Origin: Baffinella frigidus
Lineage: Eukaryota; Cryptophyceae; Cryptomonadales; Baffinellaceae
Direction: 5' to 3'
DNA length: 26,844 nucleotides
NCBI GenBank assembly: GCA_026770585.1
Contig: MU647056.1
Coordinates: forward strand, 109,427-136,270
The notes under the pieces were generated by a model. It saw only the letters and a list, made by a program, of their open reading frames with translations. It was not told the origin of the DNA and searched no databases. The number at the start of each line of letters is the position of its first letter. Position 1 is the first letter of the stretch. Positions 15,747-24,720 of the stretch are shown in pieces. The translations under genes and the position numbers were made by a program.

Positions 15747-18100
15747 ATGCACCTCCCCTCCGTGGCGCTCATCGCCACGGCGTGCATCTCCTGCACCTCC
15801 GTGGCGACCGCGTTTTCCTTCGCACCGGCACCCTTCTCGTTCCCTGCTGGTGGCGCCCTGCGCACCGACTTCGGGAGATGCCCTGCCAGCAGGGCATCGA
15901 TGATGGCCAAGAAGAAGGCTTCGCCGGTGGTGGCGAAGGGGAATGCGGGAGCGAGTCAGGCTGACTTTGCGGCGCAGAAGCGTACGCTTGAGAATGTCTT
16001 CCAAAAGTCGGTGCAGCTCAAGACCATGGTGGGACAAAACACAGCAGGTGAGACGAAGATGGCAAAGCTGCGAGAGACGGTCAACGGAATGGCGCAGGTT
16101 GTCTCAGAGTTACAGCGCACGAACGACAAGCACTGTCTGGGCATGAAGGACATTATCACTCCTCTGCAGGGCAAGATTGACGAGCTGAGAGAGATACAAA
16201 ATCTCAGACAAGGTAAGGCTCCACGCTTTCTACGCTTTTGTGCTTGTCTAGCGCACGCGGAGGATAGAACGCAAACCCAAAAAACGAGACACGTACCAGG
16301 TGTGTGGATACACTGAACGATTGGCGCCAGGGAACACAACTGTAGGTGTGGGTCGGCTGGGGAAAATGAGGAAAGTTTCGCAAATTAGAGACATTTTAAG
16401 GGCTCCCAAGCCAGGAAGCATGCGTTGATGCTTTCATGCTTCGATACATTGATTATGTGATGCTTCAAAACTTGGGTTCTTTAACGCCAAGAGTGTGTGT
16501 GGTGCTGACTGCGGGTTCTGGCTAAAGGTGCGAAAAAGGCTGCGCGGGTTCACGAAACTGTCGCCGGGATCCAGCAAGCTCTCTCAGCGCTGCAGAGCAA
16601 GAACGACAAGCATCATCTCGGCATGGGGAAGGTACGCACTGAACTCTTACACTTGCTACCCTCAGGCTAGGTTGCTCCCAAGTGTTTCGATCGTTAGCAA
16701 GAACTCCTTTTGGTGTCGCTTTCGTTGCCGGGATCCAGCAAGCTCTGAACCCTTGAACCTCATAGCTGAACTGAGGCGTGCTGCTACCCTCAGGCTAGGT
16801 CGCTCCCAAGTGAAATTCCCAGAGTGTGAGCTTCTTTCGACCGGTTTGGATTGTTAGCAAAGAAGTGATGAACGTTCCCGAAATAATCTTGCGCCTTTTG
16901 GTATCACTTCGATGAGAAAGGTTTCATTTCGGAAGACCACTCATTCATTTTCATTTTTATGCGACATACATAAAGAGTGCAACCGCACCCGGATACCGAG
17001 AGGTCTGCGTCCTTTTAAATTGATATCTTCATTTCGGACGTGACCTCAAATGTGATTCAAATTTGGGCTCTTTTCGTCAAGTTCGGTAAATTTTGCGAAA
17101 TTTCGGAGGGTGGGGTAGCAGACCAAAAGTTGTCGACAGCCCCTTTGAAAAGTTGGCAAAAGTGGAGGAAAACGTTTTTTTTTCCTCCGGATGGGCCCGC
17201 CTGGGTGAAGTAAAACTCATCGCGGGCAATTTTTGGAGGTGTTCCCCCACATGTCACGAAAATCTGAGACCACATTTGTAAACCAACTTTCAATTCTGTT
17301 TCACAAAAGTGCTCTCAGATTTTTGTGACAAGTGGGGGAACATCATGTTACCACACAAAACGCCTGCTACTCCACCCTCAAATTTCGCCGCTTTTCGTTA
17401 AAAAACGCCACGTTTCACGAAGACCAAATATGGTCTTCAGATTATGTAGACCTTTTCGCCTCCGGGTGCGGCTGACCCAGTGGTCTTCCTACGTACTGAC
17501 ATACGTAAAAAAATGCAACTGAATCAATAATCTTCCGAAATGAAATTGGAACGTGCACCCCCCCAGGTGGTCTCGCCCCTTCAGAGCAACGCGGCCCAGC
17601 TTTCGGTGCAGCTGGAGGAGAAGAATGCAGAGATTGCTGGGTTGAAAGGTGACATGCAGAAGCTGCAACAGAAGGTGGGGCAGCAGAACCGCGCGATCCT
17701 CGGGTTCGAGAAGCGCGCTGAAGCGCTCACGCACGTGTTCACCTTCAGCACCCACAGACAGTCTTCGTCGTACACGTTCACGGACGGGGTGAGTGGCCAC
17801 TGTTCCGGTCAAGAATTATTTCAAGCCGAGGATGGCAACACGCACTGGATGGGCTTCGAGCTCGAGGAGGGGCCCACCTGCACCATGCACTTCAAGTGTT
17901 TGGTCCTGTACCCGGAAGACGACGTTTGGTGGAACGTGGGTAGCGCGAGTCGCTGTGATTTCCTGAAGCCTCCCACCGAAGCAAATGGGGAAGGGTGCGG
18001 CGCTCGTTTCGAACTGACAAAAGACGACAAGGAGCATTTGATACGCCGGGACGGGACAATCAAGTACCGCATGGTGGTCCACCTGTACCTTCCTGAGTAG
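15747..18100 (+). CDS. Plastid-targeted coiled-coil protein with MATH/TRAF-like C-terminus, three exons
   Basis: I propose exons 15747-16212, 16528-16631 and 17567-18100 (367 residues). Junctions are ACAAG/GTAAGG, CTAAAG/GTGCG, GGAAG/GTACGC and CCCCCAG/GTGG, and the phases fit. The ATG at 15747 opens a signal peptide (MHLPSVALIATACISCTSV) ending VATA/FSFAPA, the ASAFAP-type site used in red-derived complex plastids, then a Ser/Ala/Lys-rich transit-like stretch. The middle is predicted coiled coil. RETVNGMAQ...NDKHCLGMKDIITPLQ of exon 1 is repeated as HETVAGIQQ...NDKHHLGMGKVVSPLQ across exons 2-3, which confirms that junction. The last ~120 residues (THWMGFELEEG, CLVLYPEDDVWWNVGSAS, DGTIKYRMVV) resemble a MATH/TRAF beta-sandwich; that call is tentative. 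An ATG at 15681 would bury the signal peptide, so I rejected it. Confidence 0.7.
16213..16527 (+). other. Intron 1 of the coiled-coil gene
   Basis: A 315-bp intron with donor GTAAGG and acceptor TTCTGGCTAAAG. An interior GATGCTTTCATGCTTCGATA-type repeat (about 16420-16465) is the only structure noticed. The open frame continues ~34 codons into it, but without homology to the repeat units. Confidence 0.6.
16632..17566 (+). other. Intron 2 of the coiled-coil gene, with exon-2 echo and inverted repeat
   Basis: A 935-bp intron. Its first part holds a duplicated block CTACCCTCAGGCTAGGTYGC (about 16657 and 16786) and a second copy of exon-2 sequence GCCGGGATCCAGCAAGCTCT (about 16729, original about 16563). 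The second part holds a large imperfect inverted repeat (about 17060-17410) whose inner arms GTTCCCCCACATGTCACGAA (17239) and its partner (17311-17344) pair well. Confidence 0.65.
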
Positions 18101-18340
18101 GCGCTGCCGACCGGGGGGCTGCGCAGTCGTGTCGGGGGGTGCGCCGAGAGTTGGGGCGGCACACCAAGGCTCCTTGGGACGTTTCGAGGGTTGATGGGGA
18201 AGCGTGCCAGTCGTGACAGGGAGGCGACGCTGTGGGGGAGGGGGGGGTGGGTGTCCTTGGCACGAGGTGGAGCGCGCCTGTGTAGCGAGAGGGTGCTGCT
18301 GGAGTGTTGCGCCGTGTGCGTGAATGCACGAAATGTCAAG

Positions 18341-18502
18341 ATCGCCCTCTCTCTAACTCGCTCACTCTTTCTGCTGCGTTCACTCTCTTTATGCCTCTCG
18401 CTTGCTCGCTCACTCTTTTTCTCTCTCTCACTCGCTCTCTCACTGCTGCTCGCACTCTCTTTCTCTTTCTGCTGCTCTCACTTCTCTCGCTCTCTCTCCA
18501 TT
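18341..18502 (+). repeat. Pyrimidine microsatellite (CTCT/CTCGCT)
   Basis: A CT-rich tract of about 160 bp with TCTCTCGCTC and CTCACTC units, about 240 bp downstream of the coiled-coil gene stop. Similar tracts are at 21297-21480 and 22031-22094. Frames across it (Ser/Leu-rich) are artefacts. Confidence 0.9.
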
Positions 18503-18520
18503 ACATGCTTTATTGAATCC

Positions 18521-19392
18521 GGGTTTAGGGGGCACGGGTGAGGAGTTAAAGGTTAGGGTTTATTGGTTAGGGTTTATTGGTTAGGGTTTATTGGTTAGGG
18601 CTGGGGTTTAGGGTTTGCGGTTCAGATTTTAGGGTTCAGGGTTAAGGGTTTAGAGTTTTGGGTTTGTGGGTTGGGTTTTAGGGTTTAGGATGAAGAGTTT
18701 AGAGGTTCAGGGTTCAAGGTTTAGGGTTCAGGGTTTAGGGTTCAGGGTTCAGGGTTTAGGTTTAGGGTTTGAGGTTTCGGGTTTAGGGTTTAGGGTTTAG
18801 GGTTAAGGGTTTGGGGTTTAGGGTTCACGGTTTAGGGTTCAGGGTTTAGGGCTTAGGCTTTGGGATTTTAGGGTTTAGGGTTTGGGCTTCGGGGTATGGG
18901 GTTTAGGGTTTAGGGTTTAGGGTTTAAGGTTTATGATTGAGGTTTCAGGGTTCAGGGTCAGGGTTCAGGGTTCAGGGTTTATGGTTTAGGGTTCAGGGTT
19001 CAGGGTTTAGGTTTTAGGGTTGAGGGTTGAGGGTTTGGGGTTGAGGGTTGAGGGTTCACTGCCCAGATGTTAGGGTTCAGGAATTAGGGGGTTTAGGGTT
19101 TAGGGTTTAGGGTTTAGGGTTTAGGGTTTAGGGTTTCTGGTTTAGGGTTTAGGGTTTAGGGTTTAGTGGTTAGGGTTGAGGGTTTAGGGTTTGGGGTTTA
19201 GGGTTTAGGGTGTAGGCTTTAGGCTTTAGGCTTTAGGGTTTAGGGTTTAGGGTTTAGGGTTTAGGGTTTAGGGTTTAAGGTTTAGGGGTTAGGGGTTGGG
19301 GTTTAGGGGTGAGGGTTGAGGGTTGATGGTTGAGGGTTGAGAACTGAGGGTTGAGGGTTGAGGGTTGAGGGTTAGTGGTTGAGGGTTGATGG
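18521..19392 (+). repeat. Large degenerate TTTAGGG field
   Basis: About 870 bp of TTTAGGG with TTCAGGG, TTGAGGG, TTTATTGG and TTTAGGC variants, including exact runs at 19089-19132 and 19227-19270. No gene. Confidence 0.95.
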
Positions 19393-19484
19393 TTGAGTGT
19401 GGACCCGGAACCCGGAACCTGAACCAGGCCCCCCTCGTGCCCTCTCCTCCACGTTCCTAAAACCCACTCTCCTGCGAGGTCTAC

Positions 19485-19620
19485 TTAGTGGTCATAAGTA
19501 GACGGTGCGTTTTCCTCCATAGCCTTTACCTTCCCCTCCGCAAACAGTGCTAGTTTTCCCCCTGGACAAACTTCGCTCGCTCCCCCCCCTACTGGCAGCC
19601 AAGACCCTGGCTCTGACAAA
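19485..19620 (-). pseudogene. Exon-like fragment, copy 1 (ends LALFAEGKVKAMEENAP)
   Basis: The minus strand reads GKLALFAEGKVKAMEENAPS then TYDH and a stop. Upstream is TGGAGGATTTTGTCAGAGCC, shared with a second copy at about 19755-19800 (TGGAGGGTTCTGTCAGAGCC). A run of eight G (minus strand) between the two parts may mark a frameshift. Function unknown. Confidence 0.35.
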
Positions 19621-19639
19621 ATCCTCCACAGACGCAGGG

Positions 19640-19750
19640 TGAACCCCCAAACCCTGAACCCTGAACCCTGAACCCTGAACCCTGAACCCTGAACCCTGAA
19701 CCCTGAACCCTGAACCCTGTACCCCGAACCCCGAGCCCCGACCCCTGAAC
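19640..19750 (-). repeat. (CCCTGAA)n array
   Basis: About ten exact CCCTGAA units, then CCCCGAA/CCCCGAG variants. It lies between the two copies of the 19620/19760 duplication and is opposite in strand to the large array at 18521-19392. Confidence 0.95.
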
Positions 19751-20013
19751 CAGGCCGCCATGACCCTGGCTCTGACAGAACCCTCCACAGACCAAACATC
19801 AGCCCCCAAACCCTAAACCGTGAACCCTGATCCAGGCCGCCAAAGAAAAACACCGCCCGAGGACCGTACGGTAGGGCTGTGTCTCTGAGCTGGGGACCGA
19901 CCTAGGGGTAGTGCGCGGTCTTCGTTTCAAGGAAATGCGAGAGAGGCGTTTATTGCTACCAACACGGCCGCCATGTATTCACGCAGCCGCATACATTTGC
20001 AACACGCGAGATA

Positions 20014-20153
20014 CCACCAACCCTGACGGGAGGACCAAATCGTCGATTTTAAGAACTCAAATTTAACCGGCAGAGGCGTCAGATCTGACCCCTCTGTCAA
20101 AGGGAAATAGCTCCAAACAATCTTCGATTTGGTCAGACCGTGATGGTTGGTGG
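20014..20153. mobile_element. MITE-like element, F1 family
   Basis: CCACCAACCCTGACGGGAGG at the left pairs with AGACCGTGATGGTTGGTGG at the right, followed by paired ACCAAATCGTCGATTTT and ATCTTCGATTTGGT. It is flanked by TA on both sides. Confidence 0.85.
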
Positions 20154-20218
20154 TAGTAGACCCTCCATTGCTGAGCGTGTTGGAGGACCCTCGTAGAAAC
20201 AAGGCCTTTGATCCCCAC

Positions 20219-20273
20219 CATGACAATCGAGAAAAGCACAATTGAATGACAATCGAGAAAAGCACAATTGATA
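20219..20273 (+). repeat. 27-bp tandem duplication
   Basis: ATGACAATCGAGAAAAGCAC plus AATTGA is present twice in succession. The rest of 20274-20670 holds nothing recognisable apart from a GGGTAGCTGGC repeat (about 20345 and 20373) and CCAATGGCTCC-type sequence near 20520. Confidence 0.85.
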
Positions 20274-20673
20274 ATCAAATTGAGATGGCCCAACCGGCAC
20301 ACACGCGGCACATTGGTTTCTCGTCACTGTGACAGTGCGAGCCCGGGTAGCTGGCACTCACACTCCTAACCCGGGTAGCTGGCCTGGGTAGATGGCACTG
20401 ACACTCTCGGTGATTCACTCGCATCCAACGCGGTCTCGCTCCCCAGCTTCAGATCCTCAGGGGTATTCATCAATTTGTAAGGGAAAATGGCATTCTAAAG
20501 TCATGTTTAGAAGGAAACGGCTCCAATAGCGACCCAATGGCTCCAAGAACGACCCTGAACCCCCCCCCGAAGGGCCCTGCGTGGCACCAGGGTTGCGTGG
20601 CACCAGGGCCTTCTGCTTCCAACAAACCTCCCCTCTCCCGCGAGGCGCTATGGATACCGAGACCGCCCCGGTA

Positions 20674-20807
20674 CAGGGGTACCTCGCTCATAAGAAACTG
20701 CCCTCACCCTAGGACCACCGTAGGGCCTTTTGGTGCTTTGGGCCCTAGGCATAGGCCTACTGTAGGGTCCTAGGGGGGGGCGGTTTCTTATGAGAGAGGT
20801 ACCCCTG
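20674..20807. mobile_element. MITE-like element, F2 family
   Basis: The ends are CAGGGGTACCTCGCTCATAA and TTATGAGAGAGGTACCCCTG. The core contains CCTAGGACCACCGTAGGG and its partner CTACTGTAGGGTCCTAGG. Confidence 0.85.
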
Positions 20808-21296
20808 TAAGCCAGCCTCCACCACTCAACGGGATCTCGCGCGTGTTGCAGAATCCACCCAGGATTGTTCAGGGGGGTAATCCCTTTGATTTAATTTGGA
20901 TTCTCAAGTAAAATCACTTATGCCATAGTAATTTCTCCTATGATTTCTCCTATGAAACAATCAAAAATTCAAGTGTATGGCTACTCATGGGAAATTTCAG
21001 CCAACCACGCCACGTCAGAAGCAAAGCGGGCTACGAAGGGATTTTCGGGCTCTGAGAGCCCGAGTTTCCGTTACCTCATCCGTAGGAACCCCCTATTGTG
21101 GGTAGTGTGGGTAGGATGGGAACCCCGACACCGATTGTACTAATAATTACGGTCCATCTAGAAGTTCGCATCTGGTAAGTTCGAAGTTCGATTCGGCCAA
21201 GTCCTACAGCTGTACCAGAATGGCTCTATCAAAAAATCTGTGCCACGATGAGCCAACTAAACACTTTTAGAGCGAACGAGTGAAATGTGATCGACT

Positions 21297-21484
21297 TCTC
21301 TCTCTCTCGCTCTCGCTCTTTCTGCTGCTTTCACTCTTTTCCTGTTTCTCGCTCGCTCTCTCTCTCTCCTGCTCTCGCTCTCTTTCTCTCTCTCTCTCTC
21401 GCTCGCGCTCTCACTCTTCTTCTCTCTCTCTCTCTCGCTCTCTCTCGCTCTCTCGCTCTCGCTCTCTCTCCTTTTCTCTTTCTT
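21297..21484 (+). repeat. Pyrimidine microsatellite (CT)n/(CTCGCT)n
   Basis: About 185 bp almost purely of C and T with scattered G. 20808-21296 before it shows only a degenerate F3-like piece (GGGCTACGAAGGGATTTTCG at about 21028, CCGTAGGAACCCCCTAT at about 21079). Confidence 0.9.
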
Positions 21485-21617
21485 AGTCACGGGTCTTGGA
21501 CACATTTTCGAGGGCTTTCACGCTCTCTGCCATGTTCATGCTCTCTCTCCTTGTTTTAGAGAAAGGCCTTTATTACCATGAGGTTAAGATACCGGTAGAC
21601 CCAGGTAGAGGGACCTA

Positions 21618-21746
21618 CAGAGGTACCTCGCTCATAGGAACCCCCCCCCCCCTAGGACCATACAGTAGGCCTATGCTAAGGCCTATGCCAAGGGCCCTGT
21701 GGTGGTCCTAGGGGGGTGGGCTTTTCTTATGAGCGAGGTACCCCTG
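21618..21746. mobile_element. MITE-like element, F2 family, tandem copy 1
   Basis: CAGAGGTACCTCGCTCATAG at the left pairs with TTATGAGCGAGGTACCCCTG at the right. The core carries repeated GCCTATGC motifs. Confidence 0.85.
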
Positions 21747-21748
21747 TG

Positions 21749-21865
21749 CAGGGGCACCTTGCTCATAAGAAAGCGCCTCCTCCCAGGACCCTGCAGTATG
21801 CCTATGCCTAGGGCCCTATGGTGATCCTAGGGAGGGGGGGCTTTCTTGTGAGCGAGGTACCCCTG
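21749..21865. mobile_element. MITE-like element, F2 family, tandem copy 2
   Basis: It starts 2 bp after the previous copy: CAGGGGCACCTTGCTCATAA at the left, TTGTGAGCGAGGTACCCCTG at the right. The internal sequence is related to copy 1. Confidence 0.85.
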
Positions 21866-21902
21866 TAGGGTAAGGTCCTGCACACTCTGCACGCTGTGTA
21901 CG

Positions 21903-21905
<3 letters not shown>

Positions 21906-21938
<33 letters not shown>
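21906..21938 (+). repeat. (GA)n microsatellite
   Basis: About 16 GA units. The following ACCTTTAGTACTACCAACAC resembles GCGTTTATTGCTACCAACAC at 19947, so the pair may be dispersed repeat copies. Confidence 0.9.
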
Positions 21939-21941
<3 letters not shown>

Positions 21942-22030
21942 TTAGTACTACCAACACGGTCTGGCACGGCCGCTATTCATGCTCCCCCACCGAGGCTGTG
22001 TCTGAGCAGGGACGCCGAGAAAGCCCCTTT

Positions 22031-22094
22031 CTCGCTATCTCTCTCTCCCGCGCGCGCGCGCGCGCGCGCGCTCTCTCTCTCTCTCTCTCTCTCT
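22031..22094 (+). repeat. (CT)n-(CG)11-(CT)n compound microsatellite
   Basis: Eleven CG dinucleotides (22049-22070) flanked on both sides by CT runs. The alternating CG tract has Z-DNA potential and the CT runs have triplex potential (known DNA chemistry; occurrence in vivo is not shown). Confidence 0.9.
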
Positions 22095-22439
22095 AGAATC
22101 AGGGGTCTTGGACTCCTCACTTGACACACTTGGAGGGAAAAATATCAGTACTGCGAGGTCGAGATAGGCGAGATTTCCACTCTCTTTTAAAACGTGGACC
22201 TGTTCGTGTCCGGGCACGGGAGGTTTAACAAAGGTTCACACACGACCGCACTTAGCCACTCTGGTTCTTTACTGACGCTCAATGCAGGGCGTCAGGCCGA
22301 GCAGTGTGGTAGGGGCAATGGCTCCAATAGGCCACAGCTGGTGAGGGGCAATGGATGCAATAGCCTGTACGCCCCTGTAAATTACCCTGGTACGAAGCTT
22401 CGTACGAGCCTCTTACGAGCTACGATATAATGGTAAGCT

Positions 22440-22763
22440 CCACCACCCTCACAGGATGGACAAATCGAAGAGTTTCGACTTTTTTGCAAAACAGTTCTAA
22501 AACTCAAAACCCACACAGCGGGCTACGAGCCTCGTACGAAGGGATTTTCGGGCTCTTATCCGTAGGAAACCCCCCTATGTCCCTACGGATTGCCTACCGT
22601 AGGGTCCTAGGTCTTGTCGTGGGTTATTCGAAAAGTCCGCTGTGTGGACCTGCAAAGTGATCAAGATTTGGAGTGAAAAAAAACCAACGCCGGACTCCGA
22701 AGGTCTCCAAGGGGAAAATGGCTCCAAAAATCGGTGATTTGCCCAGGTTGTGACATCACGAGT
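22440..22763. mobile_element. Degraded F1 element interrupted by an F3 element
   Basis: The left end CCACCACCCTCACAGGATGG and the inner right segment GGCTCCAAAAATCGGTGATT, then TGCCCAGGTTGTGA, match the F1 layout. An intact F3 element (22510-22647) sits inside. The extreme right terminus is decayed. Confidence 0.6.
22510..22647. mobile_element. MITE-like element, F3 family, nested in F1
   Basis: CCACACAGCGGGCTACGAG at the left pairs with GTCCGCTGTGTGG at the right. The core contains CCCTACGGATTGCCTACCGT and AGGGTCCTAGGTCTTGTCG, as in the copy at 2637. Confidence 0.75.
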
Positions 22764-22979
22764 GTTCCAGAATGTTCCAGAACAGTCGGCTGGTGTGGTA
22801 AACCCGATGATTCGTGATTTCGCTTTACAAATCACGGATTTGTTTACTTGTCCGACCAAACTCACGACTGTCCGAACCCTAGGAACCCCATGGAAACAAG
22901 TCAGACCTTGTCATGGACCCCTTTGCCTCAGTTTGCTGCAAAAAAATAATCACAGAGGATAGAAGAGCTGTTGTTTTTT

Positions 22980-23009
22980 GGTACATGACTGACGTGGTTG
23001 TCATGTACC
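22980..23009 (+). promoter_or_regulatory. Perfect inverted repeat upstream of the transporter gene
   Basis: GGTACATGAC and GTCATGTACC are perfect complements separated by TGACGTGGTT, which contains an ACGT core of the kind bound by bZIP factors in plants. It ends 82 bp before the transporter ATG. Regulatory use is inferred from position only. Confidence 0.35.
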
Positions 23010-23091
23010 ACTCACCTCCCAAGAGGAGAATACAAGACCCCGTCCCTGCACTTTTCTCTCAACAAACTCACCAAGAAGCCGAGCATCCACG

Positions 23092-24366
23092 ATGTCCTAC
23101 CCCAACAACCAGACCTTCGCCACCTGGTCGCCGGCTCCGAGCCCGAGCGTGGCGATCATGGTGTTCCCGACGCGCTACGGCGCGCCAGCCGTCGCCGTGT
23201 CCGCCGAAGAAAACAAGCTGTCAGACGTTGAGCTCGCCGGCGCGACGGTCGAGACGGCCGCGGATCCTCCAGACGTCTCGTACCAGCGTCTCGCCGGGGC
23301 TCTCTTTGTGGCGGCCTGCATGGGGCTGGTGTTCGGGGCTGCGATGGAGCTGAGCAAGGTCACAAACCCGGCAAGCATAAGGGGCGTCTTCCTCATCGAG
23401 AAGAGTTTGATGCTGAAGATGTTCCTGTCCGCCACGGCCACAAGCGCGCTCTCCTTCGCTGTCCTCGCCGTCGCAGCGCCCAAGCGCATGGAGGCCGCGC
23501 GCAAGGAGTTCATGGGGTGCGGGTGCGGCAAGGGCATCCCGGCCGTGGTCCTCGGCGCCTTCCTGCTCGGGTGCGGCATGGCCCTCGCGGGGAGCTGCCC
23601 GGGCATGGTGCTCATCCAGATCGGGAGCAACGTGCAGAATGCCTGGGTCACCGTGCTCGGCGGGCTCGCCGCCGCGATGCTCTACGGCGCGTTCGTCCCC
23701 TCCTTCGAGCACCTCCTCAAGATCGGCCGCGTCTCCCAGGTCAAGCTCGAGGACTTTTCCCTTCTTAACTCCGTGGCCTTTCACAAGCTCGCCGTCGGTC
23801 TCTTCGTCCTCCTATCGACCGTCGTCGCTCTCTTCGAGATCTTTCTCCCCTGGGACCTGGAGCTCCCCACCCGGGTAGCCCCCGGCGCGCAGGCGCTCCC
23901 CCCCTCGGCCATGGGCGCCATCGTCGGGCTCCTCCAAGTCCCGTGCGTGCTCTTCCTCGGCGACACCCTCGGGTCCTCCTCCGCCTACATGACCCTCGCG
24001 TCCACGCCCGCCGGCATCTCCCAATCGCTCTCCGCCGCGACCCCCCACCTCTCCAAGTACCGTTCGGGCCTCGGGAACTGGTGGCAGGTGGTCTACCTCT
24101 TCGGGGCCGCCGCCGGCGCCGCCATCTCCTCCTCCGCCACGCTCACGCTCGGCACCACCCCCGGCGTCGGCTACGCCGAGGCCTTCATCGGGGGCTTTGT
24201 CATGATCCTCGGGAGCCGCCTCGCGTCTGGGTGCACCTCGGGGCACGGCCTCTCGGGCTTCGCGCTGCTCGCCGTGCACTCCATCGTCGCTGTCCCGGCC
24301 ATGTTCGCGGGGGGGATTCTTGTGGCCTTTTCCTACCAGGCGATTGATCCCACCTACCGCATGTAG
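23092..24366 (+). CDS. YeeE/YedE (TsuA-like) sulfur-compound membrane transporter
   Basis: An intact intronless frame of 424 codons. It has the two-half layout of the YeeE/YedE family, whose members (e.g. bacterial TsuA) carry thiosulfate or related sulfur species across a membrane. Half 1 has TM helices from ~66, SKVTNPASIRGVFLIEKSL (88-106), and the signature GCGMALAGSCPGMVL (160-174, Cys161 and Cys169). Half 2 has GIPAVV-like helices from ~273, the GNWWQ loop (328-332) and SRLASGCTSGHGLSG (375-389, Cys381). Conserved Cys in such motifs form the substrate path in TsuA. An extra N-terminal ~60 residues are not typical of bacterial members and have no clear targeting motif, so the membrane is unknown. 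Codons are strongly G/C-ending. An AATAAA follows at 24389. Substrate inferred from family. Confidence 0.9.
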   Translation: MSYPNNQTFATWSPAPSPSVAIMVFPTRYGAPAVAVSAEENKLSDVELAGATVETAADPPDVSYQRLAGALFVAACMGLVFGAAMELSKVTNPASIRGVFLIEKSLMLKMFLSATATSALSFAVLAVAAPKRMEAARKEFMGCGCGKGIPAVVLGAFLLGCGMALAGSCPGMVLIQIGSNVQNAWVTVLGGLAAAMLYGAFVPSFEHLLKIGRVSQVKLEDFSLLNSVAFHKLAVGLFVLLSTVVALFEIFLPWDLELPTRVAPGAQALPPSAMGAIVGLLQVPCVLFLGDTLGSSSAYMTLASTPAGISQSLSAATPHLSKYRSGLGNWWQVVYLFGAAAGAAISSSATLTLGTTPGVGYAEAFIGGFVMILGSRLASGCTSGHGLSGFALLAVHSIVAVPAMFAGGILVAFSYQAIDPTYRM

Positions 24367-24388
24367 CGCAGCCGTGCATCGTGTAAGT

Positions 24389-24394
24389 AATAAA
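24389..24394 (+). terminator. Possible polyadenylation signal
   Basis: AATAAA lies 23 bp after the transporter stop codon, within GTAAGTAATAAATCC. Whether this organism uses this hexamer is not known from the sequence. Confidence 0.35.
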
Positions 24395-24682
24395 TCCTCA
24401 TGTATAAACCCTGATACATACTCGACTCTGCTTGCGCGTGCGAGGACCGCGCAGGACCTCAACGTGTACATGTAAGTGATAATCGACAGGACGTGTCGCC
24501 GCGCTCGCGAGCATTCATTAGGTCCGTTACGTTCTTGTAACTCCCACCGTCCCTCAAGCGGCCCGTCGGATCCTTTTCTGAACTTGCTCGCTGGCATCTG
24601 ATGCCCCCCATGCTGGATCGCCCGCCGCCGTTCGGCACGCGCCGCCCATGCAGGCCCCACCCAGCACCGCTCTAGAGAGAAC

Positions 24683-24720
24683 GCTGCCGCGCCGCACGAC
24701 GGCCGTGCGGTCGCGGCAGC
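24683..24720. repeat. GC-rich 38-bp hairpin
   Basis: GCTGCCGCGCCGCACG pairs with CGTGCGGTCGCGGCAGC around a short loop, with one extra base in the right arm. It lies ~320 bp downstream of the transporter gene. 24395-24682 shows no gene. Confidence 0.7.

Noticed and set aside
15621-16037. 138-codon minus-strand frame over exon 1 of the coiled-coil gene
   Set aside because: Arg/His-rich antisense shadow; the plus strand has signal peptide, repeats and splice sites.
18304-18541. Leu/Ser-rich hydrophobic frames, also at 21280-21560
   Set aside because: Pyrimidine microsatellites; apparent transmembrane character is an artefact.
19485-19853. 122-codon minus-strand frame with GSGFRVQ repeats as a whole gene
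   Set aside because: The middle is the (CCCTGAA)n array; only the ends may be exon-derived.
21140-21210. tRNA-like TTCGATTC motif
   Set aside because: No matching A box or acceptor stem could be drawn around it.
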